Positions 1 through 6,495 are shown, counted from the first letter of the stretch. The stretch: DNA of 7,006 nt from an uncultured Psychrobacillus sp. (GCA_934234185.1 CAKQHO010000149.1:1-7006), one strand, 5' to 3'. Numbers and translations: made by a program. The notes: a model not told the origin generated them from the letters alone.

Positions 1-15
1 GCATAAAATATATTA

Positions 16-495
16 TTATAATTCCTTTGCTAACTCTTCGTCTCTTTTTATCGTACTATATGCATTGAGTAGTGTATGAAGTCTTTGTTGCTGCTTGATT
101 AAAATATACTTCGAGCATGGAATCTTGTAGGAAAATCCATTGCGAAAAGTGATTAAACTCTCCTCAGCACTTATCTCATCCACATGAAAAAAGTGGTTAA
201 ATATCCAGATACAATCTACAGCCTTATATGATTTAGTAGGCAATGCTCCCATTTCTCCAGGATTTATAATAATTGGAGACTTATTAAAATATCTCATCAT
301 CTTCTTTGATGCTTGTATTCTACCTTCTAATGTGGAGGCAAACCGAATACACGTTAAATCTAACAGCTCTCTAACTGTCATAGTTGAAAAGAATTCACCT
401 TGTGTAGTAATAATTTTGGACCTATAACTCCCTGTAAAAACTGCCTGTAACATTAATGTCTTCATATTCAACAAAAAAGAATCACAAAATATCAT
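16..495 (-). CDS. comK: ComK family competence transcription factor
   Basis: ComK is the DNA-binding master activator of genetic competence (DNA uptake and recombination genes) in Bacillales; it binds paired AT-boxes (AAAA-N5-TTTT). The 159-residue product matches the ComK core as I know it: SKII..GEFF near residues 26-36, CIRFASTLEGR at 49-59 (compare CRFFGSSYAGR in B. subtilis), PIIINP at 74-79, PTKS at 86-89, DCIWIFNHFFHVDE at 94-107, TFRNG at 116-120 and a basic RLHTLL segment at 139-143. It is shorter than the B. subtilis protein (about 192 residues), ending soon after the conserved core. The frame is open to 540, but I chose the ATG at 495 because AGGGAGG lies 7 nt upstream of it, whereas the codon at 540 falls upstream of the best -10 box. 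It is divergent from a sigma-factor gene. Family assignment is firm; activity as a competence regulator is inferred. Confidence 0.9.
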   Translation of the reverse strand: MIFCDSFLLNMKTLMLQAVFTGSYRSKIITTQGEFFSTMTVRELLDLTCIRFASTLEGRIQASKKMMRYFNKSPIIINPGEMGALPTKSYKAVDCIWIFNHFFHVDEISAEESLITFRNGFSYKIPCSKYILIKQQQRLHTLLNAYSTIKRDEELAKEL

Positions 496-525
496 TTTTT
501 TCCTCCCTTTTCTTTTATTAGATAA

Positions 526-554
526 ATTATACCATTTCATATTTACGTTTAATA
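526..554 (-). promoter_or_regulatory. Candidate comK promoter (extended -10)
   Basis: On the minus strand a perfect TATAAT (531-526) is preceded by TGG, giving an extended -10 of the TGnTATAAT type. The -35 position 17 bp upstream reads TATTAA, a poor match. Transcription would start near 519, leaving a short leader before the Shine-Dalgarno at about 502-508 and the ATG at 495. A second TATAAT lies at 565-560 with an equally weak -35. A weak -35 fits a promoter that needs an activator, but that is inference. Confidence 0.4.
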
Positions 555-570
555 GTCTTATTATACTAAA

Positions 571-650
571 TAAATGGATTTTTTTATCTTATTAATAAAG
601 TAATCTATTTCAAGCAATGATAAATAATTTGCTTAGGAAAACTTCTTTTT
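571..650. promoter_or_regulatory. AT-box-like sites between comK and the sigma gene
   Basis: ComK binds A4-N5-T4 boxes. A perfect one is seen at 638-650 (AAAA-CTTCT-TTTT) and a one-mismatch one at 571-583 (TAAA-TGGAT-TTTT). They lie between the divergent genes, where autoregulation of comK or ComK control of the sigma gene could act. The distance between them does not match the usual ComK K-box spacings, and such motifs arise easily in AT-rich DNA, so this is weak evidence. Confidence 0.2.
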
Positions 651-707
651 TAGTAAGTAATTTGTATCAAATGGTCGTTCGCTTTTCTATTTCTTATTCC
701 TTATGCT

Positions 708-723
708 ATTCCTACCTAGGAAT
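708..723. promoter_or_regulatory. Perfect inverted repeat upstream of the sigma gene
   Basis: ATTCCTA-CC-TAGGAAT is a 7-bp perfect dyad, 35 bp upstream of the preferred ATG at 759. It could be an operator for a dimeric regulator or a small leader hairpin. The nearest promoter-like pair upstream is TTGTAT (662-667) with TCTATT (686-691) at 18-bp spacing; if that is used, the dyad sits in the early transcribed region. Function is not shown by the sequence. Confidence 0.3.
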
Positions 724-758
724 AATAGTGTATGCATACATTTAAAGGAACAGATTAT

Positions 759-1226
759 ATGAATTTTGAAGAAGCCTTAGAAAAATGTAATCCCATGATC
801 TCTGCTTGTATAAGAAAGCTAGGGATCTATAAAAATCATGAGAATTTTCGACAAGCAGGTATGATTGGTCTATGGATAGCACTAACAAGATATGACAGCG
901 AAATGGGAAAGTTTGAGCCGTTTGCATATCGTTCTATATATGGAACTATTTTGGATGAGCTCAAAAAAGAAAATTTATTGGAAGATCCTATAGAAGATGA
1001 AGCACTTTTTAGTCATATAGTGAAGTCTCAAACTCATCAATGTAAAAATGAAGCGTTATGCCTTGCTCTTGAGCAATTATCTGGAAATGAAAGAAAACTT
1101 ATAGAATGGTTATACAAGGATAGAATCTCTTTAAAGGAAGCAGCAAAGTTAACAGAAATATCAATTGCTGGGGTGAAAAAAAGAAGGGAACGTATACTTC
1201 ATAAATTACGGGAAAGTTTAAAGTAA
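759..1226 (+). CDS. Sigma-70 family RNA polymerase sigma factor (small, SigH/ComX-like size)
   Basis: The 155-residue protein has the two core sigma domains and little else. Region 2 runs over about residues 8-72: FRQAGMIGLW (30-39), then RYDSEMGKFEPFAYRSI (44-60) and DELKKE (66-71), the usual -10 recognition and melting segment. Region 4 covers about 104-155, with LSGNERKLIEW (107-117) followed by a helix-turn-helix, ISLKEAAKL...AGVKKRRERIL (123-147), for -35 recognition. No anti-sigma gene or receptor is adjacent. An upstream ATG at 732 is in frame, but the ATG at 759 has AAAGGAA 8 nt upstream and begins directly with the conserved part, so I prefer it. The gene is divergent from comK. It could be a competence-linked sigma like staphylococcal SigH, or an unrelated orphan; the class is sure, the regulon is not. 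Confidence 0.85.
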   Translation: MNFEEALEKCNPMISACIRKLGIYKNHENFRQAGMIGLWIALTRYDSEMGKFEPFAYRSIYGTILDELKKENLLEDPIEDEALFSHIVKSQTHQCKNEALCLALEQLSGNERKLIEWLYKDRISLKEAAKLTEISIAGVKKRRERILHKLRESLK

Positions 1227-1258
1227 GAGGGTAAATAGGTTCTCTCATTGCCTACTAT

Positions 1259-1284
1259 GTTTCGTTAAGATTTTAACGGGGTAT
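1259..1284 (+). promoter_or_regulatory. Sigma-B-type promoter
   Basis: GTTTCG (1259-1264), 14 bp, then GGGTAT (1279-1284) matches the Bacillus sigma-B consensus (GTTTAA, 12-14 bp, GGGTAT) at nearly every conserved base. It lies 30 bp upstream of the next gene's ATG, in the right orientation. The spacer holds a small dyad, GTTAA-GATT-TTAAC (1264-1277). The alternative reading as a sigma-A promoter (TTCGTT, 18 bp, TATGAT) is also possible. Confidence 0.5.
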
Positions 1285-1313
1285 TATGATAAAAAAGAAA
1301 GAGGGAGTGAATG

Positions 1314-1715
1314 ATGATGCTAAAAAAACGTTCTATGATAATTGGTGGAGTAGCCACTGCTGCGTTCATGTACTTATATAATCAAAAAAACCGAGAATCA
1401 GCAAAAGTTGCTTTAAAAAACACAAAAACAAAAGTAGCCTCTATGCTAGATACAAAAAAACATCAACCAACTCAAATGACAAAGGCTGGTTTCTCGGATC
1501 CAGGAGACCCGGATGACAACCGTATGATAGAAGAGGGTGCTATGACAAGCGTTATGTATTATAACGAACGGGTACAGGACAGCAATAATAAAACAGATTT
1601 CCCTAAATCTCAAAAACAAAAGAAAGCACCTATTACAGAGGAATCTTTAGAGGATGCTAATGATAAGTCACCGGCAAAACAGCAAAACACCAAACGTAAG
1701 AATCCAGGAGAGTAA
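1314..1715 (+). CDS. Small membrane-anchored protein of unknown function
   Basis: About 133 residues. A basic start (KKR) leads into one hydrophobic segment, IIGGVATAAFMYLYNQ at about residues 8-23. A Lys-rich stretch follows (NTKTKVASML), then an acidic, Gly/Pro-rich patch (FSDPGDPDDNRMIEEG, about 60-76), a short motif MTSVMYYNERVQ, and a low-complexity Lys/Asn/Gln tail probably disordered in the cytoplasm. The front half recalls YtxH-type general-stress proteins of Bacillales, but I do not claim membership. Three tandem ATGs (1311, 1314, 1317) follow GAGGGAG; spacing favours 1314 or 1317 over 1311. The sigma-B-like promoter just upstream would make it a stress gene. It ends in a terminator shared with the converging RNase H-like gene. 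Confidence 0.75.
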   Translation: MMLKKRSMIIGGVATAAFMYLYNQKNRESAKVALKNTKTKVASMLDTKKHQPTQMTKAGFSDPGDPDDNRMIEEGAMTSVMYYNERVQDSNNKTDFPKSQKQKKAPITEESLEDANDKSPAKQQNTKRKNPGE

Positions 1716-1716
1716 T

Positions 1717-1744
1717 AAAAAGCGCCTAATTTGGCGCTTTTTTT
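1717..1744. terminator. Bidirectional intrinsic terminator
   Basis: AAAAAGCGCC (1717-1726), loop TAATTT, GGCGCTTTTT (1733-1742) gives a 10-bp stem with a T run in both directions. It starts 2 nt after the stop of the plus-strand gene and overlaps the stop of the minus-strand gene, serving the convergent pair. Confidence 0.9.
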
Positions 1745-2402
1745 ATTCCTTTAATTCTATTACCCCAAATATATCTATTCCATTTAAAGCTTGGGTAGCC
1801 AAGCGATCTGCCTCCGTGTTCTGTTTTCGTGACACCAATTCGAATTCACCCTTTATCCCTAGCTGTTCCAATTTGCGCTCTATCCGATCGGCAAAACGAG
1901 CGAGGTTTTCCTCTATAACCGGCCATTCCTCACTCATATGACGGATAACAACTTGAGAATCTCCCACAAAACGTACTGGAATATGATGTACATTTAGTAG
2001 CTCTAGCTCTACGACTGCCATATAGAGAGCAGCATACTCCGCTTCATTGTTAGAGGCTATGTCCGAGGATGGCGCATTTTTTCGTAAACGGTACGACTTC
2101 CCGCTTTGTTCGTAATAGATAACACAACCGAGACCGGAAGATTTAGTTTGTACATCAAAGCCACCATCAAAAAATACGGTAATATTATGTGGCTCAGTCT
2201 CTATCCCCTTTAAATAGCCTTTCAGCTCCTTCATGGTCCAAGAGCTATCATGACTATCTATTAATTCCAAACTCTTCACTCTGCCGGTTTTCTCCATATC
2301 CTCTGCGATAAGCATCGCTTTAGCTGCGGGCATTTCTTCTGAGTTCAAGAACACCTCTGCACCCTTTGGTGTCTTATAAGTCCACTCAATCCTGATTTTC
2401 AA
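1743..2402 (-). CDS. Ribonuclease HI-like protein with N-terminal extension
   Basis: RNase HI cuts the RNA strand of RNA-DNA hybrids with two metal ions. This 219-residue protein has an N-terminal domain of about 70 residues (EWTYKTPKGAE at 6-16, AEDMEKTGR at 33-41, SSWTMKEL at 53-60), followed by an RNase H fold at about 73-205. The acidic set is intact: D79 in FFDGG, E122 in NNEAEYAAL, D148 in VGDSQ and D199 in TEADRLA, so it is probably active. The layout resembles the YpeP-type 'reverse transcriptase-like' proteins of Bacillaceae, normally accessory to RnhB/RnhC. The start is TTG at 2402: AAAGGAGG at 2420-2413 lies 10 nt upstream and the N-terminal domain begins at once; no good ATG is nearby. 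It converges on the small membrane protein across a shared terminator. Confidence 0.88.
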   Translation of the reverse strand: MKIRIEWTYKTPKGAEVFLNSEEMPAAKAMLIAEDMEKTGRVKSLELIDSHDSSWTMKELKGYLKGIETEPHNITVFFDGGFDVQTKSSGLGCVIYYEQSGKSYRLRKNAPSSDIASNNEAEYAALYMAVVELELLNVHHIPVRFVGDSQVVIRHMSEEWPVIEENLARFADRIERKLEQLGIKGEFELVSRKQNTEADRLATQALNGIDIFGVIELKE

Positions 2403-2653
2403 CCTACTAAAACCTCCTTTTAAAAGATGGTCTTCTTCCTTTTCCCCTATTCTACCTCTTAAAACAATAGTAGCTTACCCTTCTTGCCAGTAAAATAACA
2501 CTACAAACTACCTCGAACTTTTACAGGTTCCTGCTAAGAATTTATCTAGAAGAAAGGCTATATTCGATAAAGTACGTCAGAAGAAAACCATGCGATTAAC
2601 AAAAAACGACGATTTATAAGTTTAATCACAAAAATAAATGAAAAGCTTTTTTA

Positions 2654-3447
2654 TTATACGGAAATTTCCTCTTTCATTATTTCGTCAAACTCTTCTGCAA
2701 AGCACATATACCAGTACTTACTTGTATCCTCTGTACAAACAGCTTGTCTTGTTTCCAAAAGCCCTGTAGCTGTAAAGAAATAAGCATCTACCCGTTGAGC
2801 GGTTATCTCACTATCCCAGTAACGATATATCATTAAAACATGAGACATTTGCGCTCGATTTTTTTCTACAATTAATGCATTCAGCTCATCTATCTCTCCC
2901 GCTGAAGATAAGTACTGAATGCCAATGACATTATGTGGGACATAATGTTCCTCGGTGATTGAGAAAAGCTTTTCTATTGTTTCATATTTTTTGATAGGTA
3001 ATGACTCTCTTTCTAAATGAAGCGATAAATACGCATAATTCTCCCGATCTATTCGCTTATCATATTTCCACTAAGAAAAGCGTAAGCGCCTGTTCTGCCC
3101 CGACAAGCAAATGGGGGACGGCGAGGAGGCAGCTCCCCAGCCACCACAGCCGGCACCCATTTGACCTCGAGGGGCAAGGCGCTGGAGTTGGACAATAATC
3201 GCTAAGAAATTATGTACTTTCTTATCATCCAAGAAAGATCCATCGGTCGACGTCTTCCTTTTAAATGGTCAAACTTGCTATCCTCCACAAAGCTTTCATA
3301 GCCCAATAGCTCCCCAAGATTTGCAAAAAACTCAATTTCTCTACTCGTGTGCATAGATATATTGTGACTAGTAGAGAGATTAAATCTTCTATAGTTTTTA
3401 ACATATCCCTCAAAAAACGGAAGTAAGTCTAAATATTTTTTACTCAT
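2654..3447 (-). pseudogene. Unrecognised gene interrupted by a palindromic repeat
   Basis: Two halves of one reading frame lie on either side of a GC-rich repeat. The N-terminal piece starts at 3447 (ATG, AGGAT upstream) and runs MSKKYLDLLPFFEGY ... ANLGELLGYESFVEDS ... RRRPMDLSW to 3229, then eight doubtful codons to a TAG at 3204-3202. The C-terminal piece is open from 3070 (WKYDKRIDRENYAYLSLHLE...) to a TAA at 2654, with ALIVEKNRAQMSHVLMIYRY (2881-2822) and an acidic end. Joining W (3231-3229) directly to K (3067-3065) restores an uninterrupted frame of about 210 residues. The intact protein would be soluble, acidic and aromatic-rich, with no family I can name. As it stands a truncated 81-residue N-terminal protein would be made; the remainder has no good ribosome binding site, though an ATG exists at 2848. 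Confidence 0.7.
3075..3196 (+). repeat. GC-rich palindromic intergenic-type repeat (MITE/REP-like)
   Basis: This stretch is strongly GC-rich against AT-rich surroundings and starts GAAAAGCG and ends TTGGACA, termini I recognise from dispersed Bacillales repeats. It folds into one long imperfect hairpin with nested arms: AGCGCC (3085-3090) with GGCGCT (3178-3183), TGCCCC (3096-3101) with GGGGCA (3171-3176), CAAATGGG (3108-3115) with CCCATTTG (3156-3163), and an inner GGAG/CTCC stem. It encodes no transposase, so it would be mobilised in trans or be an RNA/DNA structural repeat. CTAAGAAA occurs on both sides (3071-3078 and 3202-3209). It has landed inside a gene. Confidence 0.75.
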
Positions 3448-3474
3448 TTCTTATCCTACTTTCTCCAATTAATA

Positions 3475-3503
3475 AATATAGTTTACCTTACTCGACAGGT
3501 GAA
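3475..3503 (-). promoter_or_regulatory. Candidate sigma-A promoter of the interrupted gene
   Basis: On the minus strand TTCACC (3503-3498), 17 bp, TATATT (3480-3475) gives four and five of six consensus bases. The start point would lie near 3467, a 20-nt leader ahead of the ATG at 3447. This suggests the truncated front half is still transcribed. Confidence 0.4.
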
Positions 3504-3668
3504 ATTTGTCATAATCCGTCGAACCATCGAACTATTATTTTTAGTACTTCCTATTTCTTCGCTATCTACAAGCTCTGCGAAACTTGTTGAACGATTTTCA
3601 TATATTTTCCATTAGTTTTATTTTACAATAATAGAACCGATTACAGCACTATATTGGAGGCAAGATAA

Positions 3669-4904
3669 TTGAAGGACGTACATCGAATAGTCAAACTAAT
3701 ATGCCTTAGCTTCTTTTTTGCTTTTTCGATAAGCTGGCTAATTAGCAATTACATTGCGGATTTTTCATTTATCCCTATTTTTTTAGCAATATCCTTTGTT
3801 ACCACAATCTTATGCTTTATTGGCAATTATTTTCTGCTAAATACGTTATTGTCCATAGCCGTCTCTCTGCAAGTACTAATTATTTGGGTCAGCTTCTTCG
3901 GACATTTGTCACTGCTTTTTTGGTTGATCGATTTGGCCATTCTTTTTACTTTATGCATGCTTCTTTCGAGCTTGCAAAAGGTTCAAGCGATATCCTCTAT
4001 ATGGAATAGCGTAGCTGCCTGTTGTATGGGATCCATATTGCTAGTATTGATGAAGGATTCACTAAATATCGAACTAGCGATATTACTTTATCCCGTTCTA
4101 GCTTCCGTTTTCTATGTGATCTGGAGTAATCGATATAAGTATGGAGCACCCATTCTAGTTACTAATACAATTATTAGCTTGACTCTTTTGTATGTACTTA
4201 CCTACTTAACGAACTGGTCTGACATGATAGCAATCATTCTTTTATTTACGGGTAGCACTACATTAGCTATTTCGTTTTCTTTCAATAAAAGCATGGAGCC
4301 AGTATTTCAGCTTAGATATCAACGCTTTTTAAATGAACGAGAAGAAATACAGCAGGATATACATCGCTTAACCTGGAATCTGATAAATGAAAAGCGTTTA
4401 AAAAATGAAGAGCTCTTCCATGTAATTAATCAGCTAAAGCAAGTAGAAATGGAGCGTCCGATCAACATACTTCTTGGACGAACAATTCACCGGTTTCAGC
4501 TGCATGCAAGAGAAAAAATGATGAAAACAGTTACTTTTTTAACGACTTTAAGCGCTTGCTTTCTATTTATCTCTAGTGCGATCTATATGCATTCCGTTAC
4601 TGGAGCATCTCCTATATGGTTGATTTCCAGCGGCTTGCTTTATACTAGTATTTTCTTTTATTTAACGAAATCTCTAGTAAAAACTAGACTTATACACTAT
4701 ATTAATGAGAGCATTATCATGCCTTTCAATCTGTTAGTATATGAAAGAAGAGAGCTAGTTCTATCAATTAAAAAGGTATTAGAGAATAGAGGGTTTGATG
4801 CGCTAGCCAACTGGGAAGTTGAGGAGATTTATAGTCCGCGAACAGAGAAAGCCTATGAGTCAGAGATAGAGTTTCCATTTTTCTATAAGAACACTGCAAC
4901 ATAA
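3669..4904 (+). CDS. Polytopic membrane protein of unknown function
   Basis: A 411-residue protein I cannot place in a family. Hydrophobic segments at about 7-28, 33-52, 54-75, 79-101, 111-128, 135-152, 160-181 and 185-204 form an N-terminal block of about eight spans. A polar, charged, probably helical cytoplasmic stretch follows (about 205-286, rich in Glu, Gln, Arg, Lys). Two more spans (287-307, 314-333) precede a charged C-terminal domain of about 75 residues. There is no ATPase, transporter or kinase signature that I can see; two membrane blocks around a helical insert could suit a sensor, channel or assembly factor, which is speculation. The start is TTG at 3669, with GGAGG (3656-3660) 8 nt upstream; no upstream in-frame ATG has such a site. 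It stands alone and converges on the SLH gene. Confidence 0.8.
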   Translation: MKDVHRIVKLICLSFFFAFSISWLISNYIADFSFIPIFLAISFVTTILCFIGNYFLLNTLLSIAVSLQVLIIWVSFFGHLSLLFWLIDLAILFTLCMLLSSLQKVQAISSIWNSVAACCMGSILLVLMKDSLNIELAILLYPVLASVFYVIWSNRYKYGAPILVTNTIISLTLLYVLTYLTNWSDMIAIILLFTGSTTLAISFSFNKSMEPVFQLRYQRFLNEREEIQQDIHRLTWNLINEKRLKNEELFHVINQLKQVEMERPINILLGRTIHRFQLHAREKMMKTVTFLTTLSACFLFISSAIYMHSVTGASPIWLISSGLLYTSIFFYLTKSLVKTRLIHYINESIIMPFNLLVYERRELVLSIKKVLENRGFDALANWEVEEIYSPRTEKAYESEIEFPFFYKNTAT

Positions 4905-4934
4905 AAGGCTGTCCTCAGTAGGACAGCCCTTTTC
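4903..4934. terminator. Bidirectional intrinsic terminator
   Basis: GGCTGTCC (4907-4914), loop TCAGTA, GGACAGCC (4921-4928), flanked by A and T runs on both sides. It begins at the stop codon of the plus-strand membrane gene and ends at the stop of the minus-strand SLH gene, so it serves both. Confidence 0.88.
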
Positions 4935-6389
4935 TTATTCACTAATATTGGAGGATGCAATATAGCCGACAACCTTTTTACCGTTTACACTTGCCTCTAC
5001 TGGGTACCAAACGAAATGGTTACTTGAAGCACCTTCTTGTGTATACACAGGGGAACCAAGGATTGTCATCTTAATAGCTGCAGAGACCGATGTAAGCTTT
5101 GAATTTGTTGATGGATGCTCACGTAGCCCTTTTCCATGATAAGTTATCCGAGAACCTGCTTTAAGCACTTCCGTAGATGGAGTAGCTGTTGGTAAAGCGA
5201 AGCTTTTTTTATTGAAAACAATGGAGTAATTCGTTTCCTCTCCATACGTAAAATCCTCTTTTGTCATCACTAGCTTGTCTACATTCGTTGCACGCAAGCC
5301 ATTTTCCTCTATTTTTTTATAAACCTTTTCTTGATATGCTGTAGTATTTCTTAAGCCCGTCGCTTGGTAAACAGGACTGTTCACAGCCTTCGTACCGTTA
5401 TAGGCCATCACTGCAAAATACCAGCTTTCCAAGTTTTCAGGGTTATGGTCCCCTACCTTTGGTAAATCAGTACGCTTGAAGTTATTTGCTAGCATCTCAA
5501 TTCCTTTTTCAATGTTATAAGTCATATCGTATTTTAACTTTTCCTTATCGTAGCCTTGGGTTGTTGTGATTTGCATAATACCGATTCCACCATCACTACT
5601 AATAAGCGGTTCCCCATTCGCTTGGAAATGAGTCCAACCATTACTTTCTACTGATGCAATACCCTTTACTACTTCAGGTGGTACGCCTGCTTCCAAAGCT
5701 GCAGTCGTCAACAGACAATTTACAGTTTGTCGAGATGGATTCTTTTTACTGCTGCTATCATATCCACATGAACCTGCATCTACCTTTAAATTATCATTTA
5801 AAGCCCTTGCTAGGAAACCAGCAAAATGAATACGGGTTACAAAGTTCTGCGGTCCAAATTCCTCTGGGGAGTAACCCTTTGCAATACCGGCAGCTGTCAC
5901 CTTACGTATATCAGAATAAGCAGAGGACCCAACCTTCACATCTAAAAACGGCTGTGCTTCCTCTTTTAAATGAAATCCTCTCGCTAAAAAACTAGCCATT
6001 TGTGCTCTAGTGATTTTATCTCCAGCTCGAAATGTATTATCCTCAGGATAACCTTTGATAATTCCCGCCTCGACAGCTGATTGGATAGCACCAGACCCAT
6101 CATCCGACTTTTTTACATCCTTGAACTGAGTATCTCGTGGGGTAGTATCTAATTTAAGCGCTTTTGCGATCATTTGAGCTGCCTGCTTACGTGTAATTAG
6201 CTTTTCAGACCCGTACGTACCGTCCCCAAGTCCACTCATAATCTTGTTTTCATATAGGTAATTCACGTGCTCATAAAATTGATTGCTCTTTGGAACATCC
6301 TTAAACACCTGTGTTTCTGCCTGAGCCGGTAATGCACTCACGCTACCAAGCATTAGTGAAAGTCCTAAAACGATAGATAATTTTTTCAT
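4935..6389 (-). CDS. Secreted SLH-domain lytic transglycosylase-like protein with SH3-like tail
   Basis: A 484-residue cell-surface enzyme. Residues 1-24 are a signal peptide (KK, hydrophobic core, AQA before the cut). Three SLH domains follow: FKDV at 29 with ITRKQ at 65-69, FKDV at 89 with ITRAQ at 126-130, and FLDV at 148 with VTR at 184-186. SLH triplets bind pyruvylated secondary cell-wall polymer. Residues about 225-365 look like a lysozyme-fold (SLT/GEWL) domain: catalytic-type E248 in ASVESNGW, GGIGIMQI at 267-274 and AYNGT at 329-333, the family's ES, GxMQI and AYN motifs, so it should cleave peptidoglycan. Residues about 410-482 resemble an SH3-like wall-binding domain (GLREHPS, HFVWYPV, VVGYIASS). 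Two cysteines (C208, C225) sit in the linker and could form a disulphide. The ATG at 6389 has GGGAGG upstream. The SLH and enzyme calls are firm; a role in wall turnover or spore/germination is inferred. Confidence 0.92.
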   Translation of the reverse strand: MKKLSIVLGLSLMLGSVSALPAQAETQVFKDVPKSNQFYEHVNYLYENKIMSGLGDGTYGSEKLITRKQAAQMIAKALKLDTTPRDTQFKDVKKSDDGSGAIQSAVEAGIIKGYPEDNTFRAGDKITRAQMASFLARGFHLKEEAQPFLDVKVGSSAYSDIRKVTAAGIAKGYSPEEFGPQNFVTRIHFAGFLARALNDNLKVDAGSCGYDSSSKKNPSRQTVNCLLTTAALEAGVPPEVVKGIASVESNGWTHFQANGEPLISSDGGIGIMQITTTQGYDKEKLKYDMTYNIEKGIEMLANNFKRTDLPKVGDHNPENLESWYFAVMAYNGTKAVNSPVYQATGLRNTTAYQEKVYKKIEENGLRATNVDKLVMTKEDFTYGEETNYSIVFNKKSFALPTATPSTEVLKAGSRITYHGKGLREHPSTNSKLTSVSAAIKMTILGSPVYTQEGASSNHFVWYPVEASVNGKKVVGYIASSNISE

Positions 6390-6441
6390 CTACTTCCCTC
6401 CCTATCTATCACTCTATCATACTGTTGCCGAGTTTTGTATC

Positions 6442-6470
6442 ATTCTATTTCCAATAAATAGGTTCGTAAA
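6442..6470 (-). promoter_or_regulatory. Candidate sigma-A promoter of the SLH gene
   Basis: On the minus strand TTTACG (6470-6465), 17 bp, TAGAAT (6447-6442). The -10 matches five of six bases and the -35 four of six at ideal spacing. Transcription would start near 6434, giving a leader of about 45 nt that carries the GGGAGG Shine-Dalgarno. Confidence 0.45.
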
Positions 6471-6495
6471 AGAGGAAAGATTATGTTGTTCCAGA

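Noticed and set aside
496..540. N-terminal extension of ComK to the ATG at 540
   Set aside because: The extension is Lys/Arg-rich without family support, covers the best -10 box, and the ATG at 495 has a far better Shine-Dalgarno.
1654..1941. Plus-strand open frame spanning the terminator region
   Set aside because: It crosses a strong intrinsic terminator and runs antisense to the clear RNase H-like gene.
2403..2653. A hidden short gene or RNA between the RNase H-like gene and the interrupted gene
   Set aside because: Only very short open frames without ribosome binding sites and no GC-rich paired structure were found. The dyad AAAAGCTTTT near 2641 is too weak to call a terminator.
3001..3198. 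Plus-strand open frame through the GC-rich repeat
   Set aside because: It is lengthened by the GC-rich repeat having few stops, has no Shine-Dalgarno, and its first part is antisense to the interrupted gene.
5654..5995. Plus-strand open frame of about 113 codons
   Set aside because: It is antisense to the SLH-transglycosylase gene, with no ribosome binding site or recognisable domain.
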